This document shows positions 7,912-18,400 of a stretch of DNA of 64,000 nt, in pieces. A program made the position numbers and the translations under genes. The notes below the pieces were generated by a model, which saw nothing but the letters and a program-made list of their open reading frames with translations, ran no database searches and was not told where the DNA came from. Source of the DNA: Bryobacteraceae bacterium (lineage in GTDB: Bacteria; Acidobacteriota; Terriglobia; Bryobacterales; Bryobacteraceae). Location of the stretch: assembly GCA_019752335.1 (NCBI GenBank), contig JAIEMJ010000032.1, positions 1 to 64,000 on the forward strand, given 5' to 3'. The number at the start of each line of letters is the position of its first letter. Position 1 is the first letter of the stretch.

Positions 7912-10518
7912 TCAGTCACCGCGCAGCGCCGCTGCCGGATCCACACGAGTGGCGCGGAAGCCAGGCAGGCTTGCCGCCAGGGCGGTCGTCGCCAGCATCA
8001 GGGTGATCGCCGCCGGTATCATCCGCGAATCCCAGAAGCCGGCTGCCGCCAGCACCGCTACTCCCGCGCCCAGGCCGGCCAGCGTGAAGCCCAGGCTCTC
8101 GCGCAGCAGCGGCCACAGAATCCAGCGCGCCGTCGCGCCCAGCGCCAGCTTCACGCCGATCTCCTTGCGCCGCGCGCTGACGTCGCGCGCCAGCATGCCG
8201 TAGAGTCCGATGGCCGAAAGCAGCGCGGCGGCGAACGCGAAGAAGCCGCCCAGCAGCGCCGCCAGACGTTCGGCGGCCAGCAGCGTGTCGAGCGCTTGCT
8301 CAATAGTGCGCACGTTGAAGAGGGGCAGGTTCGGGTCAAGTCCGGCGACGATTCCCCGCACCGCCGCGAGCGCCGCCGGCGCGGCCGCGGGCGTCGCCAC
8401 GCGGACCTGGATTGCGATGTCCTGCGCGGGAAACGGCCATTGCGGATAAGCGAAGTAAACCATTTCGCGCTCGGGCCGCCGCGGATCGTTCAACTCGACA
8501 TCGGACACGATGCCCACAATTTCAAACGTCCCCGGGGAACGCGGATCGGCCATGAAGCGCTGCCCCAGGGCGTCGCCGTTGGGGAAGGCTTCGCGCGCCG
8601 TCGTCTCGCTGATGACGGCGACGCGCGGTGACCCGGCCCGGTCGCGTTCGTCGAACCAGCGTCCGCGCTTCAGCCGAATGCCCAATGTCGGCAAGTAGTC
8701 CAGCCCCACCTGATTCGCCCGCGGAATCACGCCGCGCGGCTCGCCGTTCACGTAGAACAGCGTCGACCAATTGAAGCGCGAAATCGGCGACACGTTACTC
8801 ACCGTCGCCGCGACGAATTCGCGCCCCACCCGCTCCCGCAGTTTTGCTTCCAATTTCTGATAGAGCGCGATCCGCGCGGGCCCGTCGTAGTTCAGCAGCA
8901 CCGGCTCGATCTCCGCAATGAGCAACCGCTCGCGCGTGAAGCCGACGTCCGTGTGGATCAGCGTCTGCAGCCGCTGCGCAAAGCGGCCCGCCACCGCCAG
9001 CAGGACCACGGCGATGGCCACCTGCGCCGCCAGCAGCCATTGCCGCTGCCGGCCACCGGCCCGCCATCCTCCGACGCCCTTGATCGCCGCCACCAGATCC
9101 AGCCGTGTCGAGACCAGCGCCGGCCAGAGCCCGAAAACGACGCATGCCAACAGCGACACCGTCAACGTGAAGGCAAACACCAGCGGATCGAGCTTGACGT
9201 CGAGCCGCGAGCCCTCACCCGCCAGCGGGAACCAAGCCGCGATGGCAGGCGCGCACCACGCGCCGAAAAGTAGCCCGGCCGCGCCGCCCAGCAGCCCTAG
9301 CAGCAGGCTCTCCATCAGCAACTGCGTGACAATTCTGGCCCGCGACGCGCCCACGGCCAGCCGCGTGGCGATCTCGCGTTGGCGGTCCTGCCCGCGGGCG
9401 AGCAACAGACCGGCGAGATTGGCGCAGGCGAGCAGCAGCAGCGCCAGCACCACCCAGACCAGCGTGCGCAAGTGCCGCTGCACGTCCTCCGCCAGCACCG
9501 CCTCACGCAAAGGCTCCAGCCGCACCCGCCAATGGCGGAAGTACTCTTTCTGCGCTAGCACCAGCTTTTGGTCCGCGTCGAGGTGGGGCTTTTGAAAGGC
9601 ATGGTAGCGCGCGTGGAGTTCGTGGCTTAGCGCGCGCGGATCGGTCCCCGGTGGCAGGCGCGTCAGAATCGGCAACCAACTCACCAGAGGCTTATCGAGC
9701 CCGTCCCAGCCCGGCGTGATCGCGGGCTTCATGTGCAGCGGGACAAACATCTGGCGCGGGAAGGCGGCTTCGGTGCCGGCGAAGCCCGGCGGCGTGACGC
9801 CGATGATCGTATAGAGCCCCCCGTTGATGCGCAGGGACCGGCCCACCGCCGCTGGGTCCTCATGCAGACGCTCCCGCCAGTAGGCATGCGTCACCACGAC
9901 GACGGGATGGCCGAGCCGCACCCGGTCATCGTCGGGCCGCAGCAGCCGCCCACGCCAGGGGCGTACGCCGAGGACGTCGAAGTAATTGCCGGATACCAGG
10001 TCCACTTCCAGACGTTCGTTACTCACGGAGGCATTGGTAGAGTAGGCGCAGAAGACCTGGCCGAAACGGGCGTCGTGGGCGAGCGAGGCGAAGAATGGGT
10101 AGTTCAGCCGGTAGCCTCCGCCGTCGGAAGTGTCGACACGGAACCAGTAAAGCTCGTTGGGCCGCTCCACCGGAATCAGCCGCAGCAGGGCCGTATTGAG
10201 GATCGAGAACAGCGCCGTGTTCGCGCCGATCCCCAAAGCCAGCGAGAGCACGGCCACGGCGGTAAAGCCGGGCGCTGCGGCGAGTTGCCGCGCGCCATAG
10301 CAGAGGTCACGCGCGGCGCGCCGGAACGCTTCGAGCCAACGCCCGTCGCGCAAGGCCTCCTTGGTAGGCTCCACGCCGCCAAAGTCGAGCGACGCCTGGC
10401 GTCGGGCTTCTTCGGTTGAGAGACCTTCGCGCTCGTACTGGGCCACCAGTTGATCCAAGTGATAGCGCAACTCGGCGTCGAGTTCCGGGTCGCGCGGGCG
10501 GCGGCGAAAGAGGCTCAT
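7912..10518 (-). CDS. ADOP-family ABC transporter permease (MacB/FtsX type)
   Basis: An 868-residue permease of the acidobacterial duplicated orphan permease group. Residues 1-50 form the N-terminal helical prefix ([13 protein letters not shown]...[13 protein letters not shown]). Two repeats of the MacB periplasmic core plus FtsX membrane domains follow (about 65-470 and 475-868), each with large periplasmic regions and three or four membrane helices. No ATPase gene is nearby, as usual for this group. The start at 10518 overlaps the PadR stop as ATGA; the longer frame to 10662 runs over the PadR gene and is rejected. Likely role: export or lipoprotein-related work in the envelope, substrate unknown. 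Confidence 0.9.
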   Translation of the reverse strand: MSLFRRRPRDPELDAELRYHLDQLVAQYEREGLSTEEARRQASLDFGGVEPTKEALRDGRWLEAFRRAARDLCYGARQLAAAPGFTAVAVLSLALGIGANTALFSILNTALLRLIPVERPNELYWFRVDTSDGGGYRLNYPFFASLAHDARFGQVFCAYSTNASVSNERLEVDLVSGNYFDVLGVRPWRGRLLRPDDDRVRLGHPVVVVTHAYWRERLHEDPAAVGRSLRINGGLYTIIGVTPPGFAGTEAAFPRQMFVPLHMKPAITPGWDGLDKPLVSWLPILTRLPPGTDPRALSHELHARYHAFQKPHLDADQKLVLAQKEYFRHWRVRLEPLREAVLAEDVQRHLRTLVWVVLALLLLACANLAGLLLARGQDRQREIATRLAVGASRARIVTQLLMESLLLGLLGGAAGLLFGAWCAPAIAAWFPLAGEGSRLDVKLDPLVFAFTLTVSLLACVVFGLWPALVSTRLDLVAAIKGVGGWRAGGRQRQWLLAAQVAIAVVLLAVAGRFAQRLQTLIHTDVGFTRERLLIAEIEPVLLNYDGPARIALYQKLEAKLRERVGREFVAATVSNVSPISRFNWSTLFYVNGEPRGVIPRANQVGLDYLPTLGIRLKRGRWFDERDRAGSPRVAVISETTAREAFPNGDALGQRFMADPRSPGTFEIVGIVSDVELNDPRRPEREMVYFAYPQWPFPAQDIAIQVRVATPAAAPAALAAVRGIVAGLDPNLPLFNVRTIEQALDTLLAAERLAALLGGFFAFAAALLSAIGLYGMLARDVSARRKEIGVKLALGATARWILWPLLRESLGFTLAGLGAGVAVLAAAGFWDSRMIPAAITLMLATTALAASLPGFRATRVDPAAALRGD

Positions 10519-10841
10519 GCGTCCAGCACCCAACTCATCGCGGTAGATAAGCGTGCCCAGCGGGCCTTCTCGCCCGCCAGCCGTTTCCGTCCCGTCGCGG
10601 TGAGCGCATAGAATTTCGCCTGCCGCCCCTCGGGCGTCGCTTTCCATTCCGCCTTCACCCAACCCGCCGCTTCGAGCTTATGCAGCGCCGGGTAGAGTGA
10701 GCCCTGATTCACCTGCAGAATCTCGCGCGAGAGCAGTTTCAATTTCTGGGCGATGCCCCAGCCATGCAACGCCCCGTGGCTCAAGATGCCGAGGGTGAGC
10801 ACTTCGAGCGTTCCGGGGATGAGTTCGTCTTGGCTGGCCAT
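10515..10841 (-). CDS. PadR-family transcriptional regulator
   Basis: A 108-residue PadR protein with a winged helix containing [21 protein letters not shown], the typical [17 protein letters not shown] recognition helix and wing, and [12 protein letters not shown]. It is first in a two-gene operon with the ADOP permease (ATGA overlap). PadR/ADOP pairs of this kind are frequent in Acidobacteriota, with the regulator presumed to repress its own operon. A set of inverted repeats starts 4 bases upstream of its ATG and is the likely operator. Confidence 0.92.
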   Translation of the reverse strand: MASQDELIPGTLEVLTLGILSHGALHGWGIAQKLKLLSREILQVNQGSLYPALHKLEAAGWVKAEWKATPEGRQAKFYALTATGRKRLAGEKARWARLSTAMSWVLDA

Positions 10842-10844
10842 CTC

Positions 10845-10867
10845 TTGTCGTCTACCGACAATTGTCG
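10845..10867. promoter_or_regulatory. candidate PadR operator (overlapping inverted repeats)
   Basis: Three alternating half-sites: TTGTCG (10845-10850), CGACAA (10856-10861) and TTGTCG (10862-10867). The first two form an inverted repeat around a 5-base spacer. The last two form a perfect 12-bp palindrome, CGACAATTGTCG. The block starts 4 bases before the PadR start codon and would cover the translation initiation region. Autoregulation is inferred. Confidence 0.55.
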
Positions 10868-11062
10868 ATCCGCGACAGCAGATTCGTCAACTTTTACCGC
10901 GCTGTATTTCCTGGCACTGCGCAAGAACCTGGGCCCCGCTCTACCCAGCGCGGTCCAGAAGCTGCACTGGCCCGATACCGGCTTCGACGCCGAGCACGGG
11001 TATGGCCTGGTGACCCCATTGGCCCGCGCTTAGTCTTTGGCCTGCGCCTGGGATTCAGCCCG

Positions 11063-11575
11063 GTGACCCGCCGAGCGTGGTTTGTGGAAGCTAACGCTCT
11101 GGGACGCATCAGTCTTGGATGCGGCAGTAGGCGTTTCAAATTCGACACTGAGCCCCGTCGCGTTCGTATTGATTGCCAGCGTGTGGGCAAGTACCCTTCG
11201 CTTTTTCGGAGAATTCAACTTGTCGATGAAGCCAAGAACAAGGTTGTGTGGGAGGTTGTCGGGAATTTCTCCCACTCACAGTTACAGGAGATGGTTATTG
11301 AGGTTGGCGAACATCCTTGCAGGCCGAATCTTCGCCTCAAGCCCGATTCTTGTAAGAAACCCGTTTCGGGAATGGTGCGGATCGGCACTGGTATACCGTA
11401 CCGAGTTCGCGTAAAGATGGCGACGAAATGCCGACTGTCAATGTCGCTTTCATTCTCCAAGGGCATGACACCAGGTCCCCCACTAAGACGGGACACCCAA
11501 GGTGCGGCGGGGATCTTCTACCACGCCCGTAGGCTGCACTGCCCCGCCGGGAGCGCAGCGTCCGGGTCCTCCTGA
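11063..11575 (+). other. possible decayed gene or uncharacterised ORF in a 740-base gap
   Basis: The stretch between the PadR gene and the CRTAC1 gene has no strong gene. One plus-strand frame is open here and parts read like a beta-sandwich protein: RRIQLVDEAKNKVVWEVVG, then EMVIEVGEHP, then IGTGIPYRVRVKMA. This order (VDE...VVWEV, VGE, G..YRVRV) resembles small acidobacterial Ig-like proteins. No signal peptide, ribosome-binding site or sensible ATG was found; GTG at 11063 or 11084 would be needed, and the ends of the frame look random. A decayed fragment is as likely as a gene. The rest of the gap shows nothing else. Confidence 0.3.
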
Positions 11576-11581
11576 TGTCCT

Positions 11582-13240
11582 TCAAACCGTCTTCCCCGTG
11601 CCTTCCACCAACGTCTGATAAGCCCCCGGCTTCAGGCCCACGAAGCGCTCCACGCGCTGGCTCGGCAGCGGCCAGCGCACCTCGACCCAATCAACCTGCG
11701 CCGCCGTACCCAGACCCAGGACTTCGCGCGGATCATGCGCGGCCAGGTAACTGCCGCCGCCGGTTTTGAGACGCGAGCGCCGCTGCCCGCCGGCCATCCA
11801 GGTGATTCGGGCGCCGATGGCGTCGCGATTCGCCGTGCGGCCCACCAGGCGCAGACCCACCCACGAGTTTCCCGCCCCGGACTGATTGCGCAACAGCAGC
11901 GGGGCGGCGCCGTTCACTCCCACCAGTACGTCCAGGCGGCCGTCGTTGTCGAAGTCGCCGACGGCTAGGCCGCGGGCGGCGTATTGGCCCGCGAAGGCCG
12001 GCCCGGCTTGCGCACTCACGTTCTTGAAGAGGCCCTTCTCCTGGTGAAAGAGCACCAGCGGCTCCTTATACTTCACCGACGTCGTGTACTGCTCGATCAT
12101 GTCATCCGGATGGCCGTTGGCTAGAATCAGGTCGACCGCGCCGTCGTTGTCGTAGTCGAAAAACTTGACGCCCCAACCGCTCAGCGAGCGCGTCGCCGCA
12201 GCGACGCCGTGCTTCTGGGCCACGTCCTCAAAGCTCTCCTTGCCGCGGTTCTGATAGAGCGAGAACATCTCTTGATCAATGTTGGCGACGAAGAGGTCTT
12301 CGAGGCCATCGCCATTGAAGTCCGCCGCGTCGACGCCCATGCCGGAACGCGCTTGGCCATTCTCGCTAAAGGCGACCTCGGCGGAGAGCGCCGCCTCTTC
12401 CCAGCGGCCTTGGCCGCGGTTGAGGAAGAGATGATTCTGCGAGGTGTCGTTGGCGACGAAGAGATCCATCAGCCGGTCATTATTGATGTCGGTGGCCACC
12501 ACGCCGAGCCCCTTGGCCGGCGACTTGCCGATAGGGCCGCGCTGGCCCACCTCCGTAAACGTGCCGTCGCCGTTGTTGTGATAAAGCAGGCTGAACGTGG
12601 GCTGAAAGACGCGCGGCGTGCAGTAAAACTTGCGGCCCAGCTTGTTGTCGCCGCAATTGCTTTCGTTGCGCGGATCGAAGGCGACGTAACTGCACAGGAA
12701 GAGATCCAGCCGGCCGTCGTTGTCATAGTCGAACCAAACGGCGCTCGTCGTCCAGCGCGAGGGCATCTTCAAGAGTCCCGCTTTTTCGGTGACATCGGTA
12801 AATGTGCCGTTGCCGTTGTTGCGGTAAAGATACACGCGGCCGTAGCCGGTGACGAGCAGATCCGGGAAGCCGTTATTGTCGAAGTCCCCCACGGCGACGC
12901 CCATGCCGAAGGCGCAGGCGCCGACGCCGGCCTGCTCCGTAACGTCGGTGAACGTGCCGTCGCGGTTGTTCTTGTAGAGGGCGTTGCGCGCGGGCGATTT
13001 GGGCTGATAAAAGTCGCACGGGCCGCTTTGGACGAGGAAGATATCCATCCAGCCGTCGTTGTCGTAGTCGAGGAAAGCCACCCCGCCGCCCACCGTCTCG
13101 GGAATGTGCCGGCGCGCCGACATGGCGTTGTCGTGGACGAAGCGGATGCCGCTCTCGGCGGTCGGCACCTCCACAAACAAGGGCGCTGGCTGGGCTAGGG
13201 CCGCCAAGGGCAGGGCAAGCAACTGGCGGCGATTGAGCAT
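11582..13240 (-). CDS. CRTAC1-like FG-GAP repeat protein with ASPIC/UnbV domain
   Basis: A 552-residue exported protein. The N-terminus MLNRRQLLALPLAALAQ resembles a Tat-type signal. The body is a seven-bladed FG-GAP/VCBS propeller with repeated FDYDNDG/DFDNNG/DFNGDG calcium-binding loops (about residues 50-430). The C-terminal ASPIC/UnbV domain (about 440-550) has NSWVGLRLVG, ...AIGARITW and GGGSYLAAHDPREVLGLG. The ATG at 13240 lies one base from the TPR gene's stop; the longer frame to 13342 runs into that gene and lacks a signal. Such proteins accompany TPR and Oar genes in Acidobacteriota; the molecular role is not established. Confidence 0.9.
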   Translation of the reverse strand: MLNRRQLLALPLAALAQPAPLFVEVPTAESGIRFVHDNAMSARRHIPETVGGGVAFLDYDNDGWMDIFLVQSGPCDFYQPKSPARNALYKNNRDGTFTDVTEQAGVGACAFGMGVAVGDFDNNGFPDLLVTGYGRVYLYRNNGNGTFTDVTEKAGLLKMPSRWTTSAVWFDYDNDGRLDLFLCSYVAFDPRNESNCGDNKLGRKFYCTPRVFQPTFSLLYHNNGDGTFTEVGQRGPIGKSPAKGLGVVATDINNDRLMDLFVANDTSQNHLFLNRGQGRWEEAALSAEVAFSENGQARSGMGVDAADFNGDGLEDLFVANIDQEMFSLYQNRGKESFEDVAQKHGVAAATRSLSGWGVKFFDYDNDGAVDLILANGHPDDMIEQYTTSVKYKEPLVLFHQEKGLFKNVSAQAGPAFAGQYAARGLAVGDFDNDGRLDVLVGVNGAAPLLLRNQSGAGNSWVGLRLVGRTANRDAIGARITWMAGGQRRSRLKTGGGSYLAAHDPREVLGLGTAAQVDWVEVRWPLPSQRVERFVGLKPGAYQTLVEGTGKTV

Positions 13241-13241
13241 A

Positions 13242-14294
13242 CTAATTTCCGCTCCGCCCGCGTTGATCGCTGAGCCGCTGAAAGACGGCGCGTTCGGCGG
13301 CGGCCTTCGCGGCGAGTCCGGCGCGGCTATAGGCGGCGGCAAGGTGGAAGTGCGTCTCGGGCGAATCGGGTGCCAGTTGGACGGCGCGTTCGAGTTCCGC
13401 GATCGCCGCGGGAAGCTCTCCTAAAACGGTTAGGCAGCGGCCATGCAGTCCACGGGCGGCGAAGTTCGCGGGCTCGATCCGCGCGGCTTCGGCGGCGGCG
13501 GTGGCGCACTCGCGCGCCTTCCCGGCGCTGAGCTGCTCAATGGCGATCTGCAGGCGGGCAGGCACGTGGCGGGGCGAGAGCTTGAGTTCGGCTTGGAAGG
13601 CGGCGATGGCGGCGGGGGAGTCCTCACCCATCAGCAGGTTGCCGAGCAGATAACGGACATTGGGCTGGCGTGGATACCGCTCGGCGAGATCGCGCGCCCC
13701 AGCGATGGCGGCGGTGCGGCGCCGGGCCATGCCGTCGAAGGCCACGCGGCCGGCTTGAATCGCGACTTCATACTCGTCGTCAGTGAGGTCGGCGGGCAGC
13801 TTGGCGAGACGCAGGGCGCTGAGTCCGCTGGCTTCAAGGATCGCCGGCGAATCTTCGTTGGCGCTGGCGAAGGCGGTGAGCGCGCGGACGGCAAGTTCGA
13901 ATTGGCCGAGCTTATTCGCGGCGAGGGCCTGATGATAGAGCGCCGACTTGGCGAGTTGCTCGTCGCCGGTGAGGCCGGTGGCGCGCGCGTGCAGCAGATC
14001 GCGCAACGCGGCCGGGTAGAGGCCGGTTTCGAACTCGGCGAGCCCCAGAAAAGCCCAGGCCGGTCCGCGCGTGGGTTCCAAACGGGCCACTTGCTGAAAG
14101 GCGTTGCGAGCCCCGACGAACTGCCGTGCCTCGAATTGGAGCGTCCCCAGGTACCACCAGGCTTCGCTCAATTGCGGGGCCTGCGCCACCACTTGCTGAT
14201 ACAGGCCGATGGCCTCCGCCGCGCGACCCGCCTCGCGGGCGGCCTGCGCCTGCGACATCAGGTCAAAGGCAAGCGTGAGGAAGAGCCAACTCAA
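13242..14294 (-). CDS. TPR-repeat exported protein
   Basis: A 350-residue tetratricopeptide-repeat protein. A short hydrophobic N-terminus (MSWLFLTLAFDLM) suggests export. TPR units cover most of the length, e.g. GRAAEAIGLYQQVVAQAPQ, QFVGARNAFQQVARLEP and LPAAIAELERAVQLAPDSPE. The start is TTG at 14294, overlapping the stop of the preceding TPR gene as TTGA, with GGAGC seven bases upstream, so translation is coupled. It is followed one base after its stop by the CRTAC1 gene. Presumably a scaffold in a complex with that protein. Confidence 0.85.
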   Translation of the reverse strand: MSWLFLTLAFDLMSQAQAAREAGRAAEAIGLYQQVVAQAPQLSEAWWYLGTLQFEARQFVGARNAFQQVARLEPTRGPAWAFLGLAEFETGLYPAALRDLLHARATGLTGDEQLAKSALYHQALAANKLGQFELAVRALTAFASANEDSPAILEASGLSALRLAKLPADLTDDEYEVAIQAGRVAFDGMARRRTAAIAGARDLAERYPRQPNVRYLLGNLLMGEDSPAAIAAFQAELKLSPRHVPARLQIAIEQLSAGKARECATAAAEAARIEPANFAARGLHGRCLTVLGELPAAIAELERAVQLAPDSPETHFHLAAAYSRAGLAAKAAAERAVFQRLSDQRGRSGN

Positions 14295-15364
14295 GGCTTG
14301 GGCTCCAGTTCGCGTTTCTGGGCCTGCGCATTCAGCCGCTCAATCGTCGCCCGGACCCGATCGCCGTCGGCTTTGCGATTCAGGCGATAGTAGGCCGTGG
14401 CCAGCGCGACGTGGGCTTCGAGAAAATTGGGCGATGCCGCCACGACGGCTTCGAGCGTGGAGCGGGCGGCGTCGGCTTGGCCCTCCGCCAAGGCCAAGGC
14501 ACCCGCCTGGTAGCGCACCGCCGGACTGTTGGGCCGGATGCGCGACGCGCGGTCCACATAGCGGCGCGCCTCTCCGAGTTCCTTGGCTAAGCGAAGCTGG
14601 CCGGCGAGGTTCACGTTGGCGTCGAAGTCGTCGGCGTCGAGCGCCAGCGCCGCGCGAAAGGCGGCCATCGCCCGCGGCGCTTCGCCCGTGCTCAGCAGCG
14701 CGATTCCATATTGCGACTGCAAAGCGGCGATGCGGGGATTCAGTGCCACGGCGCGTTCGAGCGTCGCCAGCGCGTCCTTGTAGGCGCCCGTAGTGAGCTG
14801 CGCGCTGCCGATCAGCAACAGCGTCTCGGCGGATTCGCCCTGCTTGAGTAAAGTGTCGATCACCACTTGGCCGCGCTCCACCTCGCCCGAGCGGATCAGG
14901 GCCGTGCCCAGCAGATAAGTCACCGCCGGCTCGGCGGGCTGATTCTCCAACAGGCGAATCACCTCACGATGCGCGCCAAGGCGCAGGAAGCTATCGGCCA
15001 GCAGCAGCAGCGCCTGCTGATTGGCCGGCTCAATCGCCCGCACCACGAAGAGTTGCCGGATGGCGGGCTCCAGTTCGCTGCGTTTCAGATAGGCGAGGGC
15101 AAGATTCAGGCGCACGCGCGGATTGCCGCGTTGCAAGGTGAGCGCCTTGCGATAAGCGGCGATGGCTTGTGGATACTCGGCCAGTTGGGCGTGGACGGCG
15201 CCCACGTTACTCTGCGCTTCAAGTGAACCGGGGTGCGTGGCCAGGTACTGCTGGTAGCCTTGGCGTGCCGCCGCCAGGTCGCCGCGTTGATGCGCGGCGG
15301 TCGCTTGCTGCAGGAGGTCCTGCGCGAAGGTGAGAGCGAGCACGAGAAGCACTGTATCCAGCAT
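14291..15364 (-). CDS. TPR-repeat exported protein
   Basis: A 357-residue protein with signal peptide MLDTVLLVLALTFAQ followed by about nine TPR units up to residue 345 (e.g. GDLAAARQGYQQYLATHPGS, YPQAIAAYRKALTLQRGNP, EAPRAMAAFRAALALDADD). The ATG at 15364 is chosen over the frame start at 15418 because it gives a clean signal peptide and has GGAGC 8 bases upstream. That GGAGC is the 3' arm of the terminator hairpin at 15373-15400, so transcription and translation start here may be linked to readthrough from the receptor gene. Partner genes: 13242 and 11582. Confidence 0.85.
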   Translation of the reverse strand: MLDTVLLVLALTFAQDLLQQATAAHQRGDLAAARQGYQQYLATHPGSLEAQSNVGAVHAQLAEYPQAIAAYRKALTLQRGNPRVRLNLALAYLKRSELEPAIRQLFVVRAIEPANQQALLLLADSFLRLGAHREVIRLLENQPAEPAVTYLLGTALIRSGEVERGQVVIDTLLKQGESAETLLLIGSAQLTTGAYKDALATLERAVALNPRIAALQSQYGIALLSTGEAPRAMAAFRAALALDADDFDANVNLAGQLRLAKELGEARRYVDRASRIRPNSPAVRYQAGALALAEGQADAARSTLEAVVAASPNFLEAHVALATAYYRLNRKADGDRVRATIERLNAQAQKRELEPKP

Positions 15365-15372
15365 AAGAAAAA

Positions 15373-15400
15373 GCTCCCCGGGGCGTACACCCCGAGGAGC
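15373..15400 (-). terminator. intrinsic terminator after the Oar-like receptor gene
   Basis: On the minus strand the sequence forms a GC-rich hairpin (GCTCC...GGAGC outer and GGGG...CCCC inner pairs), immediately followed by TTTTTCTT and the ATG at 15364. It lies 22 bases after the receptor stop. The 3' arm carries the GGAGC ribosome-binding site of the TPR gene, so the element may both end receptor transcripts and hide that site in readthrough RNA. Confidence 0.75.
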
Positions 15401-15422
15401 CGGCACGCACGAGAGCACTTCT

Positions 15423-18400
15423 CTAGAAGAAGTACTTCACGCCCATCTGAATCACGCGACGGCCGAAGAAATTGTCCGCGTAGCCGAAGCGGGGAGCCGC
15501 GGTATTCCGCGCCTCGAAATTCAGGTTCAGGTTCGGATCGCCATCCACGAAGGAGCGGTTGGCGCGGTTGATGAAGTTATAGCCGGAGAAGCGGAACTCG
15601 AGGTTCTGCCGCTCGGTGAACTTGAAGCGCTTGTAGAGCGACAAGTCCGTGTTAAAGAAGCCCGGGCCACGCAGGTAGGGGAAGATGCCGGGGCCGTTCG
15701 CCTGGCCCAGACGCGTGGGCGCGAAACAGGAGCCGTTGATGTACTGGCCCGGCTTCAGGTTCGCGGCCGGATTGCAGGTGATCTGCGGCTGCACCTGAAT
15801 GGCCGGCGTGCCGAAGAAGAGCTGTCCGTTCACGCCGCGGTTGTCGGTGGCGGAGCGGAAAATGTTCGGGCCGAAGCTCGGGCTGCCCGCCGCTTGCAGA
15901 TTGGTGCCGCTCCAGGTTTGAATCAGGCCGGAAATCTGCCAGCCGTTGGCGACGCCGCTCACCAGCTTATTCGCGCCCTTTACGATGTCGCCCACGTTGT
16001 AGACGTAGCTGACCTTGAAGTCGTGCGTCCGGTCATAAGCGAGTGGGCCGTAGTTGGCTTTTAGATCGAGCGTATTCCAAATCTGGCCCTGGTCGTCGCC
16101 GCGGATGCCCATAGCCTTGCCATATGTGTAGGCGGCGGTCATGTTCAACTTGCCGGCCTGCTTCGAATACACGGCCTGCAGGCCGTTGTAATTCTGGTAG
16201 GCGTTAAAGGTAGCGACGTTGATGTTGTTGTAGTTGAGGCGCGGACGGTAAGCGTTAGTGTCGCCGTCCGGATCATTCCGCATGGCGCCGATCGGCACCT
16301 GGTTGATGTCCTGGAAGCCGCCGGGCGTCAACAGATTGAAGCTGCGGTTGCCGACGTAAGAAACCTCGAATAAGGAGCGGAAGGGCAACCGGCGTGACAG
16401 CGAGAAGCTCCAGCTGTCGGTGTTCGGATTGCGATTGTCCGTCGGATCCGCCGCGTCGACGCCGGTGCGGACCGCCGACGGACGGAAGTTCGTGATGTCG
16501 CGCAGCAGCAAGCCGCCGCCGATGCCCGCGTTCAAGACGCCCGCCGGGATGTCCATCTGCGAGGCGCCCAACTGGGGATTCGGATAGATGAACCGGCCCC
16601 AACCGCCGCGGAAGACCGTCTTGCCGGAACCATTGATGTCCCAGGCAAAGCCCACTCGCGGCGCGTACCAAAACGCCCGCGATCCCCAGCCCGATAGCGG
16701 AATCGCCGAGTTGCGCTTGTTCCAGCTCAAGCCGGTCAGGTCGCCCAAACGGCTGGGGCTATTGTTGTACTCGCCCGGCACCCAGGCGGCGATGCCGATG
16801 CCGTTGCGCGCGGTCCACGGCGTCAGGTGCTGGAAGCGCATGCCGTACTCGAGGGTGAAATTCTTTTTGAGCCGCCAGCTATCCTGCACGAAGAAAGAGA
16901 ATTCCTGAAAGCGAATGTCGCGGATGATCTGCTTGGTAGATTCGCCATAGCTATCCAGGCGGCCGGTGAGCAAGTCCGCCAGCGCGTTGCCGCTGGAGGC
17001 GCCGTGCCAGTTGGCATAGGTGAGTGAACCATTTGAGTTCCCGTTGCCGGGCTGCGCGTTGCGCACGTAGGCGTAGTTGAAGCCGGTCTTTAGCGTATGC
17101 GTATCGACGACCTTGGTCAGGTTGTCGTTGATCGTGTACAGATGCTTGGTGGCGAAGAGTACCGGATCGAAGCCGCCGAAGCTGGCCATGGTCGGTACGC
17201 CGCCGCCCCAGCCGAACACGGCCGGAATCTTGTCGTCCTGGTTGAAGATGCCGCGCTGGGTGAAGCCATTGGCGGAGCGCGTCATCGCGTTGTAGTCCTG
17301 GTAGCTGTTCGGAAAGTCGACGAAGGTGTAGCCGAAGACGAACTCATTGGTCAGGGTCGGCGTGAAGACTTTCGTCAAGCTGGACGTGATGCTATCGGAG
17401 CGATTCTGGCCCCGGATGGGGGAAGGCGTAGGTACCGTGGTGCCGGCGCGCCACCAGAGCTGCACCGGGAAGAGTTGCAACTCACCCTGCCGAGCGTAGC
17501 GGACGAAGAGCTTGGTGTTGTCGCTGATGGAGTAGTCCACGCGGTTGATGGATTGGAACCCGTTTTGCTCTACGGGCAAAGCGCGGACGTAGTTAAAGCC
17601 TTGGTTCGCGGCCGGGTCAGCGTTGGGACGCGGGAAGAGGCGCAGCATGGCGAGGCCGGAGCGGTCGATCTCCGTCGAAGGAATGCGGCCGTTCGGGTAC
17701 GGCATGCGATTGTCACCGGTGCCGAATTGCGGGAAGGCTGATGCCTGGCCAATGTTGTTGCGCGCCAGGACTCCGTTATCGCCCAGCAGGCGAGCGTCAG
17801 AGAAGTCGCCGTTCAGCATCGCGTCTGTTGGCACGAAGGCGCGCAGCACGCCCGTATCCAGGCGCTGGCGGAAGAACTCGAGGCCCGCGAAGAAGAACAG
17901 CTTGTCGCGGTTCTTGTTGAAGCGGGTCTTCGGAATCAGCACCGGTCCGCCGACGGTGAAGCCGGGGAAGAGGAAACGATTCTCCGGGCGCGGGGCGCCG
18001 TTCTGCTTGAAGAACGCATCGTTCGAATTCAGCGCAAAGTGCCGCGCGTTGAAGTAGCCGGACCCATGGAACTGCGTGCCGCCCTGCTTGGTGACGAAGT
18101 TGATCACCACCGGCCCCTTCTGGTTCTCCGCCTGGAAGTTCGACGTCAACACCTTGAATTCCTGCACCATGTCGATATTCGGATTCACCGGCGTCGCGCA
18201 GTTGCAGCCCGGGTCCGAAATGTGGGCGCCGTCGGCGATGATGTCCATCGCGCTGGGGCGCGTGCCGTTCGCCGAGAACGTACCCAGGGCGCTCTGCTTG
18301 CCGCCCTCGCCGTTGCCGTTGATGCCCATCACCTCGCCCGTGAAGCCGGGACGATTGGTGACACCGGCGCCGGTCGCGGACATGCCGGGCAGCGTCTTCA

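Noticed and set aside
12209-13198. 329-residue plus-strand ORF over the CRTAC1 gene
   Set aside because: Antisense to clear FG-GAP repeats; composition is an artefact of GC-rich third positions.
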